Below are positions 51,995 to 60,763 of a stretch of DNA of 64,000 nucleotides, one piece after another. The position numbers were made by a program, and so were the translations under genes. How positions within the stretch are numbered: position 1 is the first letter of the stretch; the number at the start of each line of letters is the position of its first letter. Under the pieces are notes generated by a model. The model was given only the letters and a program-made list of their open reading frames with translations. It did not search any database and was not told the DNA's origin. Origin of the DNA: [Clostridium] asparagiforme DSM 15981. Its GTDB lineage: Bacteria > Bacillota > Clostridia > Lachnospirales > Lachnospiraceae. The stretch covers positions 4,898,001 through 4,962,000 of the forward strand of contig CP102272.1 in assembly GCA_025149125.1 (NCBI GenBank), read 5' to 3'.

Positions 51995-53875
51995 TTATTT
52001 TATAGTTACACCGTCTCCTCCGCCTCTCTGGACCGCAAAAAACGACACGCTCCCGGCAGCCAGCCCCACCAGACTGATCCACACATCCGGTATCAGCAGC
52101 AAAATCCCACAGGCCAGAAGCAGCAGACGCATGGGCAGCGCGACAGGCCTCTTCCAATACCCGGTCACGCACATATCGATCAGGCACACGCCCGCCAGAG
52201 CCGTCGCGATCCCGAAAACCACCTGGAAGGCGCTTCCGTCCAGCATCAGCGCCGGATTGTAAATAAATGTAAACGGCACCACAAACGCCGGAAGCGACAC
52301 CATGCATGAGATCAGCGCCACCCTCACCCAGGCCGCTTTCGCCAGCCCCGAGGCCATAAACACCGCCACGCACACCGGCGGCGTGATGGCCGAAAGGCAG
52401 GCATAGTACATCACAAACAAGTGGGCCGGAAGAGGACTTATGCCCAGCGCAATCAACGCCGGAGCCAGCACGGAAGCCCCCAGAACATAAGCCGCCGTGG
52501 TGGGAAGTCCCATTCCAAGCACGATACAGACCAGCATGGAACAGATCAGGCAGAGGAACAGGTTTCCCTCCCCCAGGGAGACGATCAGGTCCGAGAGCTT
52601 GACCCCGAATCCGGTCAGAGACACCAGGGAAATGGTGATCTGGGAACCCGCCAGGATTCCGCACATCTCCACAATACTGTTCGTCCCTTTAATCGCCGTG
52701 GTAAAGCAGACTCTGCCCATAGCGCCCGCGCATTTCCCCACGCTCTTTTCCGACACAAGGAACCACACCGCGTAGGTAACCACCGCGCCGATGGTCGCCC
52801 AGAACGCGCCCATCATCACCGTGTAGCCGCGCAGCAGATAGAACATAAAGATTCCCAATGGAATCAGAATTACCAGGTACTCTCCCACCCGGATCGTCGG
52901 TTTATCCGGCTCGCCGCAAATCTGATCCCGCTTTGACACCAGATGGATCGACAAAAAGCAGCTCAGATAATATAGTACCGCAGGCACCAGCGCCGCCTTG
53001 GCAATCGTCAGATAATTGACCCCAATCAGCTGCGCCATGATAAAGGCCGCGGCCCCCATAATCGGCGGCAGTATCTGTCCGCCCGTGGAGGAAATGGCCT
53101 CGATGGCGGCGGACCACTCTTTCGAGTACCCGGCCCGCTGCATGGAAGGAATTGTAAATACGCCGGTGGCGACCACATTTCCGATGGCGCTGCCGGAAAT
53201 CATACCGAATAAACTGCTGGCGATCACCGAAATCTTGCCGGAGCCGCCGGTGGCCCGCCCGGCCACGCGCTGGCCGATCTTGATAAACGTCTCCGCCCCG
53301 CCGGTACCGGACAATATCGCCCCGAAAATTCCGAACATGGCAAGCATTGTGGCGGACAACCCAAGCATAGTCCCCCAGATTCCCGTTGTGCCGTGATAAA
53401 AGGACTGGAACACCTTGTTGAAGGAAAAATTCTGGTGCGCCCACATTCCCGGAAACGCCTCTCCCCAGAACGCATAGATCAAAAATGCGATTCCCAGCAC
53501 CGGAAAGGTCCATCCCACCGACCTGCGGCTGGCCTCCAGCACCAGGATCACCAACAGCACCGCAAACACCTTATCCACTGCGGATAACCATTGCAGCGGA
53601 TTATACACCACCGTCTTGTAGATGCTCACCACATAGAGACAGCCGGCGCAGGACACGGCCGCAAATATCACGTCGTACCAGGGGACATGATCCAGGTCAT
53701 GTCCCTTTCTGGCGGGCTTCAATATAAACACCAGGGTCAGCACAAAAGCCAGATGGATACTCCTCTGGATCATATCCGAAAACAGCCGGACCCCCGTGGT
53801 GTACAGCTGGAACAAAATCAGGCACACGGAGAGCGCCTTCACCACATAATCCCAAAACCCCGTTAGCTTTCGCAT
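51995..53875 (-). CDS. TRAP transporter permease, fused small and large subunits (DctQM type)
   Basis: 626 residues with about 16-18 membrane helices. The first four helices correspond to the small subunit and the rest to the large one, the usual fused form that works with TAXI binding proteins. Family features: FGMISGSAIGNVVATGVFTIP, SSTGGQILPPIMGAAAFIMA and GLPTTAAYVLGASVLAPALI. It imports an organic acid or similar solute with sodium or proton. Sixteen bases after the TAXI gene. Confidence 0.95.
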   Translation of the reverse strand: MRKLTGFWDYVVKALSVCLILFQLYTTGVRLFSDMIQRSIHLAFVLTLVFILKPARKGHDLDHVPWYDVIFAAVSCAGCLYVVSIYKTVVYNPLQWLSAVDKVFAVLLVILVLEASRRSVGWTFPVLGIAFLIYAFWGEAFPGMWAHQNFSFNKVFQSFYHGTTGIWGTMLGLSATMLAMFGIFGAILSGTGGAETFIKIGQRVAGRATGGSGKISVIASSLFGMISGSAIGNVVATGVFTIPSMQRAGYSKEWSAAIEAISSTGGQILPPIMGAAAFIMAQLIGVNYLTIAKAALVPAVLYYLSCFLSIHLVSKRDQICGEPDKPTIRVGEYLVILIPLGIFMFYLLRGYTVMMGAFWATIGAVVTYAVWFLVSEKSVGKCAGAMGRVCFTTAIKGTNSIVEMCGILAGSQITISLVSLTGFGVKLSDLIVSLGEGNLFLCLICSMLVCIVLGMGLPTTAAYVLGASVLAPALIALGISPLPAHLFVMYYACLSAITPPVCVAVFMASGLAKAAWVRVALISCMVSLPAFVVPFTFIYNPALMLDGSAFQVVFGIATALAGVCLIDMCVTGYWKRPVALPMRLLLLACGILLLIPDVWISLVGLAAGSVSFFAVQRGGGDGVTIK

Positions 53876-53891
53876 AACCTCTCCTCACATC

Positions 53892-54953
53892 TTACGGATT
53901 TACCGGCACATACTCCTCCGGAATCAGTTCCTGCGGCACCTCGTATCCGAGCTCCGTCAGATACTGCACGGTCCCGGCGTGAAGCGGGGTGGAAGCAGCC
54001 TTCAGAGTCAGTTCCGGAATGTTGTTGTCAGCGCCGATCTGATAAGCGTTTTTCCAGGTATCCGCTTCCTCCTCCCACATGGCTTTCCACATACGGTAGA
54101 CCAGATCCTGTGAAAACGACATATCCACCTGCAGGCCCTGATAAGTGGATAAGGTCTGTACCTCATAGTCCACGCCATCGTAAACGCCCGCCGGGATCAC
54201 CGCGCTTTTCACGCTGGGAATGGCTTCCAGAATTGTATTCAACTGCTCGTCCGGGATGTTGATCATCCGGATGGGACGGTTGGTATTCAGCTGCATCACA
54301 TAGCTGTCCGGGAACGGACCTGTTTTCACCGCGCCTACGATCTGGCGGTTGGAATATGCGTCCGCCGCGTCCGCCTGGGCGGCCTCAAAATATTCCGGTT
54401 TTATCCCCAGCACGTCAAGGGCCTCATGAGTCACCACGCTGGCCGCGGTCCCGGTTCCGCCGGGATTGAAGGTCTGGCCCTCCAGGTCCTCCAGGGACGC
54501 AATCCCCGTGTCCTTTGCCACACAGATCTGAATGGGCGAGCTCTCATAATACCAGAGAATTCTGAAATCCTTAAACGGTTCCTTAAAGGTGCTGCCGGTC
54601 CCCGTATAACTCTCATAGTCCGTGTTGGAAATGCTGTTGGCTATGGAAATCTCCCCCGCCCGCAGCTGCTGGGTATTATCCACATTCCCGCCCGACTCCG
54701 AAACCGTAATATCCAGTTCCGGTAAAGTGGAGAGAACTTTTCCGATGGACACACAGTAGGGGAACAGCCCCGAGCTGGAGGCCACCGCCGCCAGCGTCAG
54801 GTGCCGCACCTCCGTTTTTTCCTCCGCCTGCGCCTTCGTCTCCGCCGCCTGTCCGCCCGTTTCCCCCGAATTGCCGGACTTTGCGCCACAGGCTGTCAGT
54901 GCCATCATTGCTGCCAAACAGAACGCCGCGCCTCTCTTTAACGTTTTTCGCAT
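53892..54953 (-). CDS. TAXI-family solute-binding lipoprotein of the TRAP transporter
   Basis: 353 residues. Signal with lipobox LTAC (Cys at about 22), then a Gly/Glu linker and the TAXI domain: LTLAAVASSSGLFPYCVSIG, ELDITVSESGGNVDNTQQLRAGEISIANS and DLEGQTFNPGGTGTAA. It delivers the ligand to the fused permease that follows. GAGGAGG lies before the ATG. Divergent from the LysR gene, which likely controls it. Confidence 0.93.
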   Translation of the reverse strand: MRKTLKRGAAFCLAAMMALTACGAKSGNSGETGGQAAETKAQAEEKTEVRHLTLAAVASSSGLFPYCVSIGKVLSTLPELDITVSESGGNVDNTQQLRAGEISIANSISNTDYESYTGTGSTFKEPFKDFRILWYYESSPIQICVAKDTGIASLEDLEGQTFNPGGTGTAASVVTHEALDVLGIKPEYFEAAQADAADAYSNRQIVGAVKTGPFPDSYVMQLNTNRPIRMINIPDEQLNTILEAIPSVKSAVIPAGVYDGVDYEVQTLSTYQGLQVDMSFSQDLVYRMWKAMWEEEADTWKNAYQIGADNNIPELTLKAASTPLHAGTVQYLTELGYEVPQELIPEEYVPVNP

Positions 54954-55001
54954 GATACCTTCCTCCTCGTATGTATAAATACATGATTGATAGATAATAT
55001 A

Positions 55002-55045
55002 ATTTTAACTTAATGATTGACCGCAGTCAAATCAGATTATACAAT
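55002..55045. promoter_or_regulatory. Overlapping divergent promoters centred on TTGAC-CGCA-GTCAA
   Basis: Plus: TTGACC (55017-55022), 17 bases, TACAAT (55040-55045) for the LysR gene. Minus: TTGACT (55030-55025), 17 bases, TAAAAT (55007-55002) for the TAXI gene. Both -35 boxes are the arms of one 14-bp palindrome, a likely LysR operator. Confidence 0.8.
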
Positions 55046-55085
55046 ATTAATATAAGCAAAAATTATATTTTAAGGAGAGATATCC

Positions 55086-55994
55086 ATGCAGCTTAACTCC
55101 ATCAACTATTTCGTCACCATTGCACAGGAAAAAAGCATCAGCAAAGCAGCCGACAAGCTGTTCGTCAGCCAGCCGGCCTTAAGCCAGTATATGAAGAAAA
55201 TCGAATCCGAGCTCAATACCCCTCTGTTCGTGCACGGGAACCGGAACTTTGAGCTGACCCAGGCGGGCGAGATCTTTTTCCAGGAAGGGCAGGTCATTCT
55301 CCAGCTCTATGAACAGATGATGCGCCGGATCACGTCCCTGGCCAACTCCAACCAGGAGATCGTCCACTTTGGCATCTCCCCCTTCTACAGCAAATACTAC
55401 CTGCCCAAGATCATCCCCCATGTGCTGGAGCGTTATCCCTGGCTCCAGTTCAACATCATCGAGGAACATTCCGTGTATCTGGAGGAGAAGCTGGCGGCCG
55501 GGGAGCTGGATTTCTGCGCCCTTCCCCTATATCCCAAGAACCCGCTGTTGGACTACGAAGTAATCCACCAGGAAGAAATCTTCCTGGCCGTGCCCAGAAA
55601 TCACCCGGTCAACGCCCTGATCACACCGTCCTCCGGTATCTCCTACATCGACCTGCGCCTTGTGCGCAACGAGCCCTTCGTCTCCCTGAAATCCATCCAA
55701 AAATTCTCGGAGATGAGCCATCAGCTCTGCGAGGAGGCCGGTTTCACCCCGCGCACCATCTGCGAAACCCTGAATTGGGACACCGTGGACACCCTGGTGG
55801 GCACGGGGCTGGGGGTGGGCTTTGTGCCGGAAGTCCTGGTAAAAGCGCCCACCACCGAAAACAGTCCCAACTACTACCGTATCTCCGCCAAGGCCTTCCG
55901 CCCCTACGCCATCGTCACCCAGAAAAACAGCACCATTTCCCACCCGGCCATGCTGATCATCGACTATTTCCGCAAGGCGTTTCAGGTTGGTTGA
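55086..55994 (+). CDS. LysR-family transcriptional regulator
   Basis: 302 residues. N-terminal winged HTH is canonical (LNSINYFVTIAQEKSISKAA, LFVSQPALSQYMKKIE, PLFVHGNRNFELTQAGE), with a two-lobed effector domain (ELDFCALPLYPKNPLLDYEV, VGTGLGVGFVPE). AAGGAG eight bases before the ATG. Faces the TAXI-TRAP operon across a promoter whose -35 boxes form a palindrome, so it should sense the transported solute and control import and itself. Confidence 0.93.
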   Translation: MQLNSINYFVTIAQEKSISKAADKLFVSQPALSQYMKKIESELNTPLFVHGNRNFELTQAGEIFFQEGQVILQLYEQMMRRITSLANSNQEIVHFGISPFYSKYYLPKIIPHVLERYPWLQFNIIEEHSVYLEEKLAAGELDFCALPLYPKNPLLDYEVIHQEEIFLAVPRNHPVNALITPSSGISYIDLRLVRNEPFVSLKSIQKFSEMSHQLCEEAGFTPRTICETLNWDTVDTLVGTGLGVGFVPEVLVKAPTTENSPNYYRISAKAFRPYAIVTQKNSTISHPAMLIIDYFRKAFQVG

Positions 55995-56040
55995 CTCGGG
56001 CAGCGTTCAATTAATCCTGCGCCCGCAGCCCATTGTATAC

Positions 56041-56069
56041 AAAAAAACCTCAGAGCCGCAGCTCTGGGG
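56041..56069 (-). terminator. Minus-strand terminator facing away from the small toxin-like gene
   Basis: Minus strand: CCCCAGAGC, loop TGCG, GCTCTGAGG, then TTTTTTT. It would end a transcript running antisense to the small peptide gene at 56161 or its leader. No minus-strand protein gene feeds into it before ppdK, whose stop is at 56393. Confidence 0.75.
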
Positions 56070-56160
56070 TTCGCTTATATATTCGTCAATATTTTCCAAA
56101 CTTGCTGATTGTTCCGTGCCGCCCGGGCCGCCGTGACCTTGGCAGAGCAATCCTTTCATA

Positions 56161-56241
56161 ATGGAACTTTTCTCTTTTATTCTCTCTATCACAGCAAGTG
56201 TCGTTGCCTACTTCATTTGCAAATGGCTAGATAGGAGTTAA
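56161..56241 (+). CDS. 26-residue membrane peptide, candidate type I toxin
   Basis: ATG to TAA encodes MELFSFILSITASVVAYFICKWLDRS... in two parts: a single hydrophobic helix (residues 2-19) and a charged ICKWLDRS tail. Small peptides with this helix plus ICKWLD tail recur in Firmicute genomes and resemble type I toxins (TxpA/Fst-like size and topology). No good ribosome site precedes it, which is common when translation is held off. A plus-strand terminator follows 20 bases on, and a minus-strand terminator lies 90 bases upstream, as expected for a toxin mRNA and an overlapping antisense RNA. The function is inferred. Confidence 0.55.
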   Translation: MELFSFILSITASVVAYFICKWLDRS

Positions 56242-56260
56242 TCGCGACAATTAGCCTAAT

Positions 56261-56292
56261 GAAAACCCCAGGACTGGTACTCCTGGGGTTTT
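56261..56292 (+). terminator. Terminator of the small toxin-like gene (partly bidirectional)
   Basis: AAAA-CCCCAGGA, loop CTGGTAC, TCCTGGGG-TTTTCGC. The tail TGGGGTTTTCGCTT resembles the sequence beside the 56041 hairpin (TGGGGTTCGCTT). It can also serve ppdK on the minus strand. Confidence 0.85.
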
Positions 56293-56392
56293 CGCTTTGT
56301 GCATACATCTGGAACTTCTCTCTTTTGCCTACTAGCATTATATCAAACACTACTTGCAAAATCAAGTATGGTTTTTACCGAACAAACGATTA

Positions 56393-59023
56393 TTACTTAT
56401 TGTTCAACGCAGCCTGCGCTGCAGCCAGTCTTGCGATCGGCACGCGGAACGGTGAGCAGCTCACGTAGTTCAGTCCAACCTTGTGGCAGAACTCTACGGA
56501 AGACGGATCTCCGCCGTGCTCGCCGCAGATACCGCACTTCAGATCCGCTCTCGCGGCGCGGCCCTTCTCGACGGCCATCTTCACCAGCTGGCCTACGCCC
56601 TCCTGATCCAGTCTTGCGAAGGGATCGGACTCATAGATCTTAGCTTTGTAGTAGGAATCTAAGAACTTGCCGGCGTCGTCACGGGAGAAGCCGAAGGTCA
56701 TCTGGGTCAGGTCGTTGGTTCCGAAGGAGAAGAACTCTGCCTCTTCCGCGATCTTGTCGGCGGTCAGAGCAGCTCTCGGAATCTCGATCATGGTACCGAT
56801 GTGGTACTGGATGTCGGAATTCTTCTCAGCTTTCACCTTCTCAGCGGTCTCAACCACGATATCCTTCACGAATTTCAGCTCTTTCTTCTCGCCTACAAGC
56901 GGAATCATGATCTCGGGAATGATGTCGTAACCGCACTCTTCCTTCACTTCAATCGCAGCTTCCATAACCGCTCTGGTCTGCATTCTGGCGATCTCCGGAT
57001 AGGTAACAGCCAGACGGCAACCGCGGTGGCCCATCATGGGGTTGAACTCGTGCAGATCGTCGCATTTCGCCTTAACCGCCTCAACGGTCATGCCCATGTC
57101 CTCAGCCAGAGCCTTGATGTCCTCCGGATCGGTGGGAACGAACTCATGCAGCGGCGGATCCAGGTAGCGGACGGTCATGGGTCTGCCCTCCAGAGCCTTG
57201 TACATAGCCTTGAAGTCGCCCTTCTGGAACGGGATCAGCTCGTTTAACGCTTCCTCTCTCTGCTCAACGGTATCGGAAAGGATCATCTTGCGGATCTTCG
57301 GAATTCTCTCCGCGTCAAAGAACATATGCTCGGTACGGCAAAGGCCAATGCCCTCTGCGCCCAGCTTAACAGCGTTTGCGGTGTCGGCCGGTGTGTCGGC
57401 GTTGGTGCGAACGCGCAGGGTTCTGAACTGGTCGGCCCACTCCATGATTCTCTCGAAGTTTCCGCTCACAGTCGCTTCCTGAGTGGCGATGTCGCCCTTG
57501 TAAATCTTACCGGTGGAGCCGTCTAAGGAAATGTAGTCGCCCTCGTGGAAGGTGTATCCGCCCAGCTCGAAGACTTTCGCTTCCTCGTCAATCTTGATCT
57601 CGCCGCAGCCGGATACGCAGCAGGTGCCCATGCCGCGCGCAACTACTGCTGCGTGGCTGGTCATGCCGCCGCGAACGGTCAGGATACCCTGAGCAGCGTG
57701 CATACCCTCGATGTCTTCCGGAGAGGTCTCCAGACGAACCAGAATCACTCTCTCGCCTCTTCCGCCCTTGCCGGCGTCCTTGGCCTCGTCCGCGGTGAAG
57801 TAAACCTTACCGGCGGCAGCGCCCGGGGATGCGGGAAGTGCGGAACCGATTACTTCTCCGGCCTTCAGAGCTTCGGGAACGAAGGTGGGATGCAGCAGCT
57901 GATCCAAGGACTTAGCCTCGATTCTGCAAACAGCCTCCTCGGGAGTAATCATGCCTTCATCTACTAAATCGCAGGCAATCTGAATCGCTGCGGGAGCGGT
58001 TCTCTTGCCGTTACGTGTCTGTAAGAAGTACAACTTGCCTTCCTCGATGGTGAACTCCATATCCTGCATGTCGCGGAAATGGTTCTCCAGCTTCATAGCC
58101 AGATTCATGAACTCCTCGTAGCACTCCGGAAGGTCTTCCGCCAGCTTGGAGATCGGCTGAGGTGTACGCACACCGGCAACCACGTCCTCGCCCTGTGCGT
58201 TGATCAGGTACTCGCCGTAGATGCCCTTCTCACCGGTGGAGGGGTTACGTGTGAACGCAACGCCGGTACCGGAGGTCTCGCCCTTGTTGCCGAATACCAT
58301 GGTCTGTACGTTAACGGCAGTGCCCCAGTCGCCGGGGATGTCGTTCATGCGGCGGTATACGATGGCGCGGGGGTTGTCCCAGGAACGGAACACGGCCTTC
58401 ACAGCGCCCATCAGCTGATCCTTGGGATCCTGCGGGAACTCCTCGCCGTTCATCGCATCTTTGTAAACAGCTTTGAAACGGTTGGCCAGATCCTTCAGAT
58501 CGTCAGCGGTCAGCTCGGTATCAAAATGTACGCCCTTGGCTTCCTTCATCTCGTCGATGATCTTCTCGAAGTAGGACTTCGGAACCTCCATAACAACGTC
58601 GGAGTACATCTGGATGAATCTGCGGTAGGAGTCGTATGCGAATCTGGGGTTGCCGGTCTTCTTGGCAAAGCCTTCAACCGCAACGTCGTTTAAGCCCAGG
58701 TTCAGGATCGTGTCCATCATGCCGGGCATGGAAGCGCGGGCGCCGGAACGAACGGATACCAGAAGCGGATCCTCGGTATCGCCGAACTTCTTGCCGTTGA
58801 TTCCCTCTAACCAGGTAATCGCCTCAAAAATCTGATCCTGGATTTCCTGGGAAATCTGCTTGCCGCAGTTGTAATACTCGGTACAAGCCTCAGTTGTAAC
58901 GGTAAATCCCTGGGGGATGGGCATTCCCAGGTTGGTCATCTCAGCCAGGTTGCAGCCCTTGCCGCCAAGCAGGTTTCTCATTGCCGCACTGCCTTCGTGG
59001 AACTTATAAACCCATTTTGCCAT
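56393..59023 (-). CDS. ppdK: Pyruvate, phosphate dikinase
   Basis: 876 residues, the standard length. N-terminal ATP-grasp domain (LLGGKGCNLAEMTNLGMPIP; ETSGTGVAFTRNPSTGEKG), swivelling phosphohistidine domain with GGMTSHAAVVARGMG (phosphorylated His at about 455), and the TIM-barrel pyruvate/PEP domain with MGHRGCRLAVTYPEIARMQ and the active-site Cys in CGICGEHGGDP near 830. It interconverts pyruvate, ATP and phosphate with PEP, AMP and pyrophosphate, a glycolytic/gluconeogenic step common in anaerobic Firmicutes. No regulatory kinase gene is adjacent. Its own promoter lies about 110 bases upstream. Confidence 0.98.
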   Translation of the reverse strand: MAKWVYKFHEGSAAMRNLLGGKGCNLAEMTNLGMPIPQGFTVTTEACTEYYNCGKQISQEIQDQIFEAITWLEGINGKKFGDTEDPLLVSVRSGARASMPGMMDTILNLGLNDVAVEGFAKKTGNPRFAYDSYRRFIQMYSDVVMEVPKSYFEKIIDEMKEAKGVHFDTELTADDLKDLANRFKAVYKDAMNGEEFPQDPKDQLMGAVKAVFRSWDNPRAIVYRRMNDIPGDWGTAVNVQTMVFGNKGETSGTGVAFTRNPSTGEKGIYGEYLINAQGEDVVAGVRTPQPISKLAEDLPECYEEFMNLAMKLENHFRDMQDMEFTIEEGKLYFLQTRNGKRTAPAAIQIACDLVDEGMITPEEAVCRIEAKSLDQLLHPTFVPEALKAGEVIGSALPASPGAAAGKVYFTADEAKDAGKGGRGERVILVRLETSPEDIEGMHAAQGILTVRGGMTSHAAVVARGMGTCCVSGCGEIKIDEEAKVFELGGYTFHEGDYISLDGSTGKIYKGDIATQEATVSGNFERIMEWADQFRTLRVRTNADTPADTANAVKLGAEGIGLCRTEHMFFDAERIPKIRKMILSDTVEQREEALNELIPFQKGDFKAMYKALEGRPMTVRYLDPPLHEFVPTDPEDIKALAEDMGMTVEAVKAKCDDLHEFNPMMGHRGCRLAVTYPEIARMQTRAVMEAAIEVKEECGYDIIPEIMIPLVGEKKELKFVKDIVVETAEKVKAEKNSDIQYHIGTMIEIPRAALTADKIAEEAEFFSFGTNDLTQMTFGFSRDDAGKFLDSYYKAKIYESDPFARLDQEGVGQLVKMAVEKGRAARADLKCGICGEHGGDPSSVEFCHKVGLNYVSCSPFRVPIARLAAAQAALNNK

Positions 59024-59130
59024 AAGTTAATTCCTCCTCATGTTTCTTGTAGATTGGCTTTCTACGTCTGTTTTTGCCTATCTTAAAATCGGACGGAGCT
59101 AATGTATCTGCCTGTCCGTCCACCTCGTCC

Positions 59131-59158
59131 ATTATATCACAAAAGCAGGATGAGTAAA
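59131..59158 (-). promoter_or_regulatory. Sigma-A promoter of ppdK
   Basis: Minus strand: TTTACT (59158-59153), 16 bases, TATAAT (59136-59131) preceded by TGTGA. The leader contains a GGACGGA/TCCGTCC hairpin. Between this promoter and the terminator at 59386 (about 225 bases) nothing else was recognised. Confidence 0.7.
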
Positions 59159-59385
59159 GGGTTTTTCTGCGAAATACTAGAAAAATTGTATTAATTTTGC
59201 AGTAAAAAAGCTTGTAAGCACTTTCATTTTCTGTCTTTTTCACATATCCGTCATCTGTTCGCATATGCGATTTTATAGTATTCAACTCTCTGACTCTTTG
59301 GACTCTCGCATAAAAATAAGCTCCCCTGACCCCGGGCTGTCCGGCCAATCTCTTTGTAAATACTTACATTTTTTTAACACTCATC

Positions 59386-59425
59386 CGAAAAAGAGGCCTG
59401 CGGCGCATGTAATGCCGCAGGCCTC
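59386..59425 (-). terminator. Terminator of the amidohydrolase/YfcC operon
   Basis: Minus strand: perfect 12-bp stem GAGGCCTGCGGC/GCCGCAGGCCTC with a nine-base loop, then TTTTTCGG, 18 bases past the stop codon. Confidence 0.95.
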
Positions 59426-59442
59426 CCCTGCCGGACCAAACG

Positions 59443-60750
59443 TCATGACTCGTCATACCGCTTCGGAACCGGACGGTTCATCAATTTTAACAGGTCGTCC
59501 GCCGTGCCCTCAAAGGGCTCAAACGGAATATGGGGGCGGCGTTCCAGATAGCTAATGGCGTAGGCCGCGTGGGAGGCGATCCCATATTTCAGCGCCTCCT
59601 CGTCCAGGTCAAAATGAGGGTTGTGGAGATCCGCCGTGGCTCCCAAATCTTCGTTTCTCACCCCCAGCCTGGCCATGACGCTGGGATAATAGGCCGCCAG
59701 GGTGGAAAAGCTCTCCGACCCCAGCCCCAGCTTTCCTTCCGTGAGACATCCGGGTCCAAACAGCTCCGTCACCGCCTCCGCCGCGATGGCCGCCGCCTCC
59801 TTGTTGTTGATCAACGGCAGGCTGGGGCCGGAAAATACCTTGTATTCCGGCCTGCAGCCGTATAAGACGGCGTTGGACTTGACAATGGCGTCCAGCTTCT
59901 CCTTAAAAATCCCTCCCGCCTCCTGGCTGTAGAACCGCGCAGTGCCCTTGAATTCCAGGTACTCCGGCACAATGTTCCGCTTCTGTCCGCACTGTACGGA
60001 GCCGATGTTCACGGTCAGCAGGTCGGTTGGAGAAATGTACTTCATCCGCACGTCCTTCAGCTGGTTCATAATGGACACGAAACAGTCGATGGGACTGTTG
60101 GACAGATCCGGCCTGGAGCCGTGCCCGCCTTTCCCGGTAAGTCCGATCTCAAAATTGACGTTACCCGCATGGCTTGCCCCTTCCCTGATCCAGAACGTTC
60201 CGGACGGCAGGTCCGGATCCACATGGATGGCGTAGCAGCTGTCGATGCGGATCTTCCGGGCCTGAATGTATTTCATCACGTAATAAATGCAGTTTCCGCC
60301 CTCCTCCCCGCGCTCGAACAGCAGGTATACCGTGCCGTCCACGTTTCCGGGCACCATCTCCGACAGCAGCTTCGCAGCCCCCAAAAGCATGGCCATATGT
60401 CCGTCGTGGCCGCACATGTGAGCCACTCCGCTGTTGGCGCTGAGGCAACAGCGCGGTCCGCGTCCATTTTCCGGGCTCTCCTCCATGGTCAGAGCATCGC
60501 AGTCCGCCCGCAGAAGCACGTGAGGCGACGTTTCACCGTTTTCCGGGCTTTTGCCGGAAATCTCGGCCAGGATTCCTCCATCCGGAATATTGACATAGGA
60601 GATTCCCATCCGGTCCAGCTGGCCGCAGAGAAAACGGATGGTCTCAAATTCTCTGGACGTGGGTTCCGGGTGCCGGTGAAAATGACGGCGCATCTCCACC
60701 GCATAATCCAGTATTTCCCCGCTTCGTCTGACGATCTCTTCTATATTCAT
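59443..60750 (-). CDS. M20D-family amidohydrolase (aminoacylase/carboxypeptidase type)
   Basis: 435 residues. Metal-binding and catalytic motifs: MRRHFHRHPEPTSREFET, LRADCDALTM, AHMCGHDGHMAMLLGAA (Cys and His ligands), FERGEEGG (general base Glu), and LHNPHFD near the C-terminus. The family removes acyl groups from amino acids or splits small peptides and indole-acid conjugates in the cytoplasm. It lies 13 bases after a YfcC-type carrier, so the carrier probably imports its substrate. Confidence 0.93.
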   Translation of the reverse strand: MNIEEIVRRSGEILDYAVEMRRHFHRHPEPTSREFETIRFLCGQLDRMGISYVNIPDGGILAEISGKSPENGETSPHVLLRADCDALTMEESPENGRGPRCCLSANSGVAHMCGHDGHMAMLLGAAKLLSEMVPGNVDGTVYLLFERGEEGGNCIYYVMKYIQARKIRIDSCYAIHVDPDLPSGTFWIREGASHAGNVNFEIGLTGKGGHGSRPDLSNSPIDCFVSIMNQLKDVRMKYISPTDLLTVNIGSVQCGQKRNIVPEYLEFKGTARFYSQEAGGIFKEKLDAIVKSNAVLYGCRPEYKVFSGPSLPLINNKEAAAIAAEAVTELFGPGCLTEGKLGLGSESFSTLAAYYPSVMARLGVRNEDLGATADLHNPHFDLDEEALKYGIASHAAYAISYLERRPHIPFEPFEGTADDLLKLMNRPVPKRYDES

Positions 60751-60763
60751 ATACTTTTTCCTC

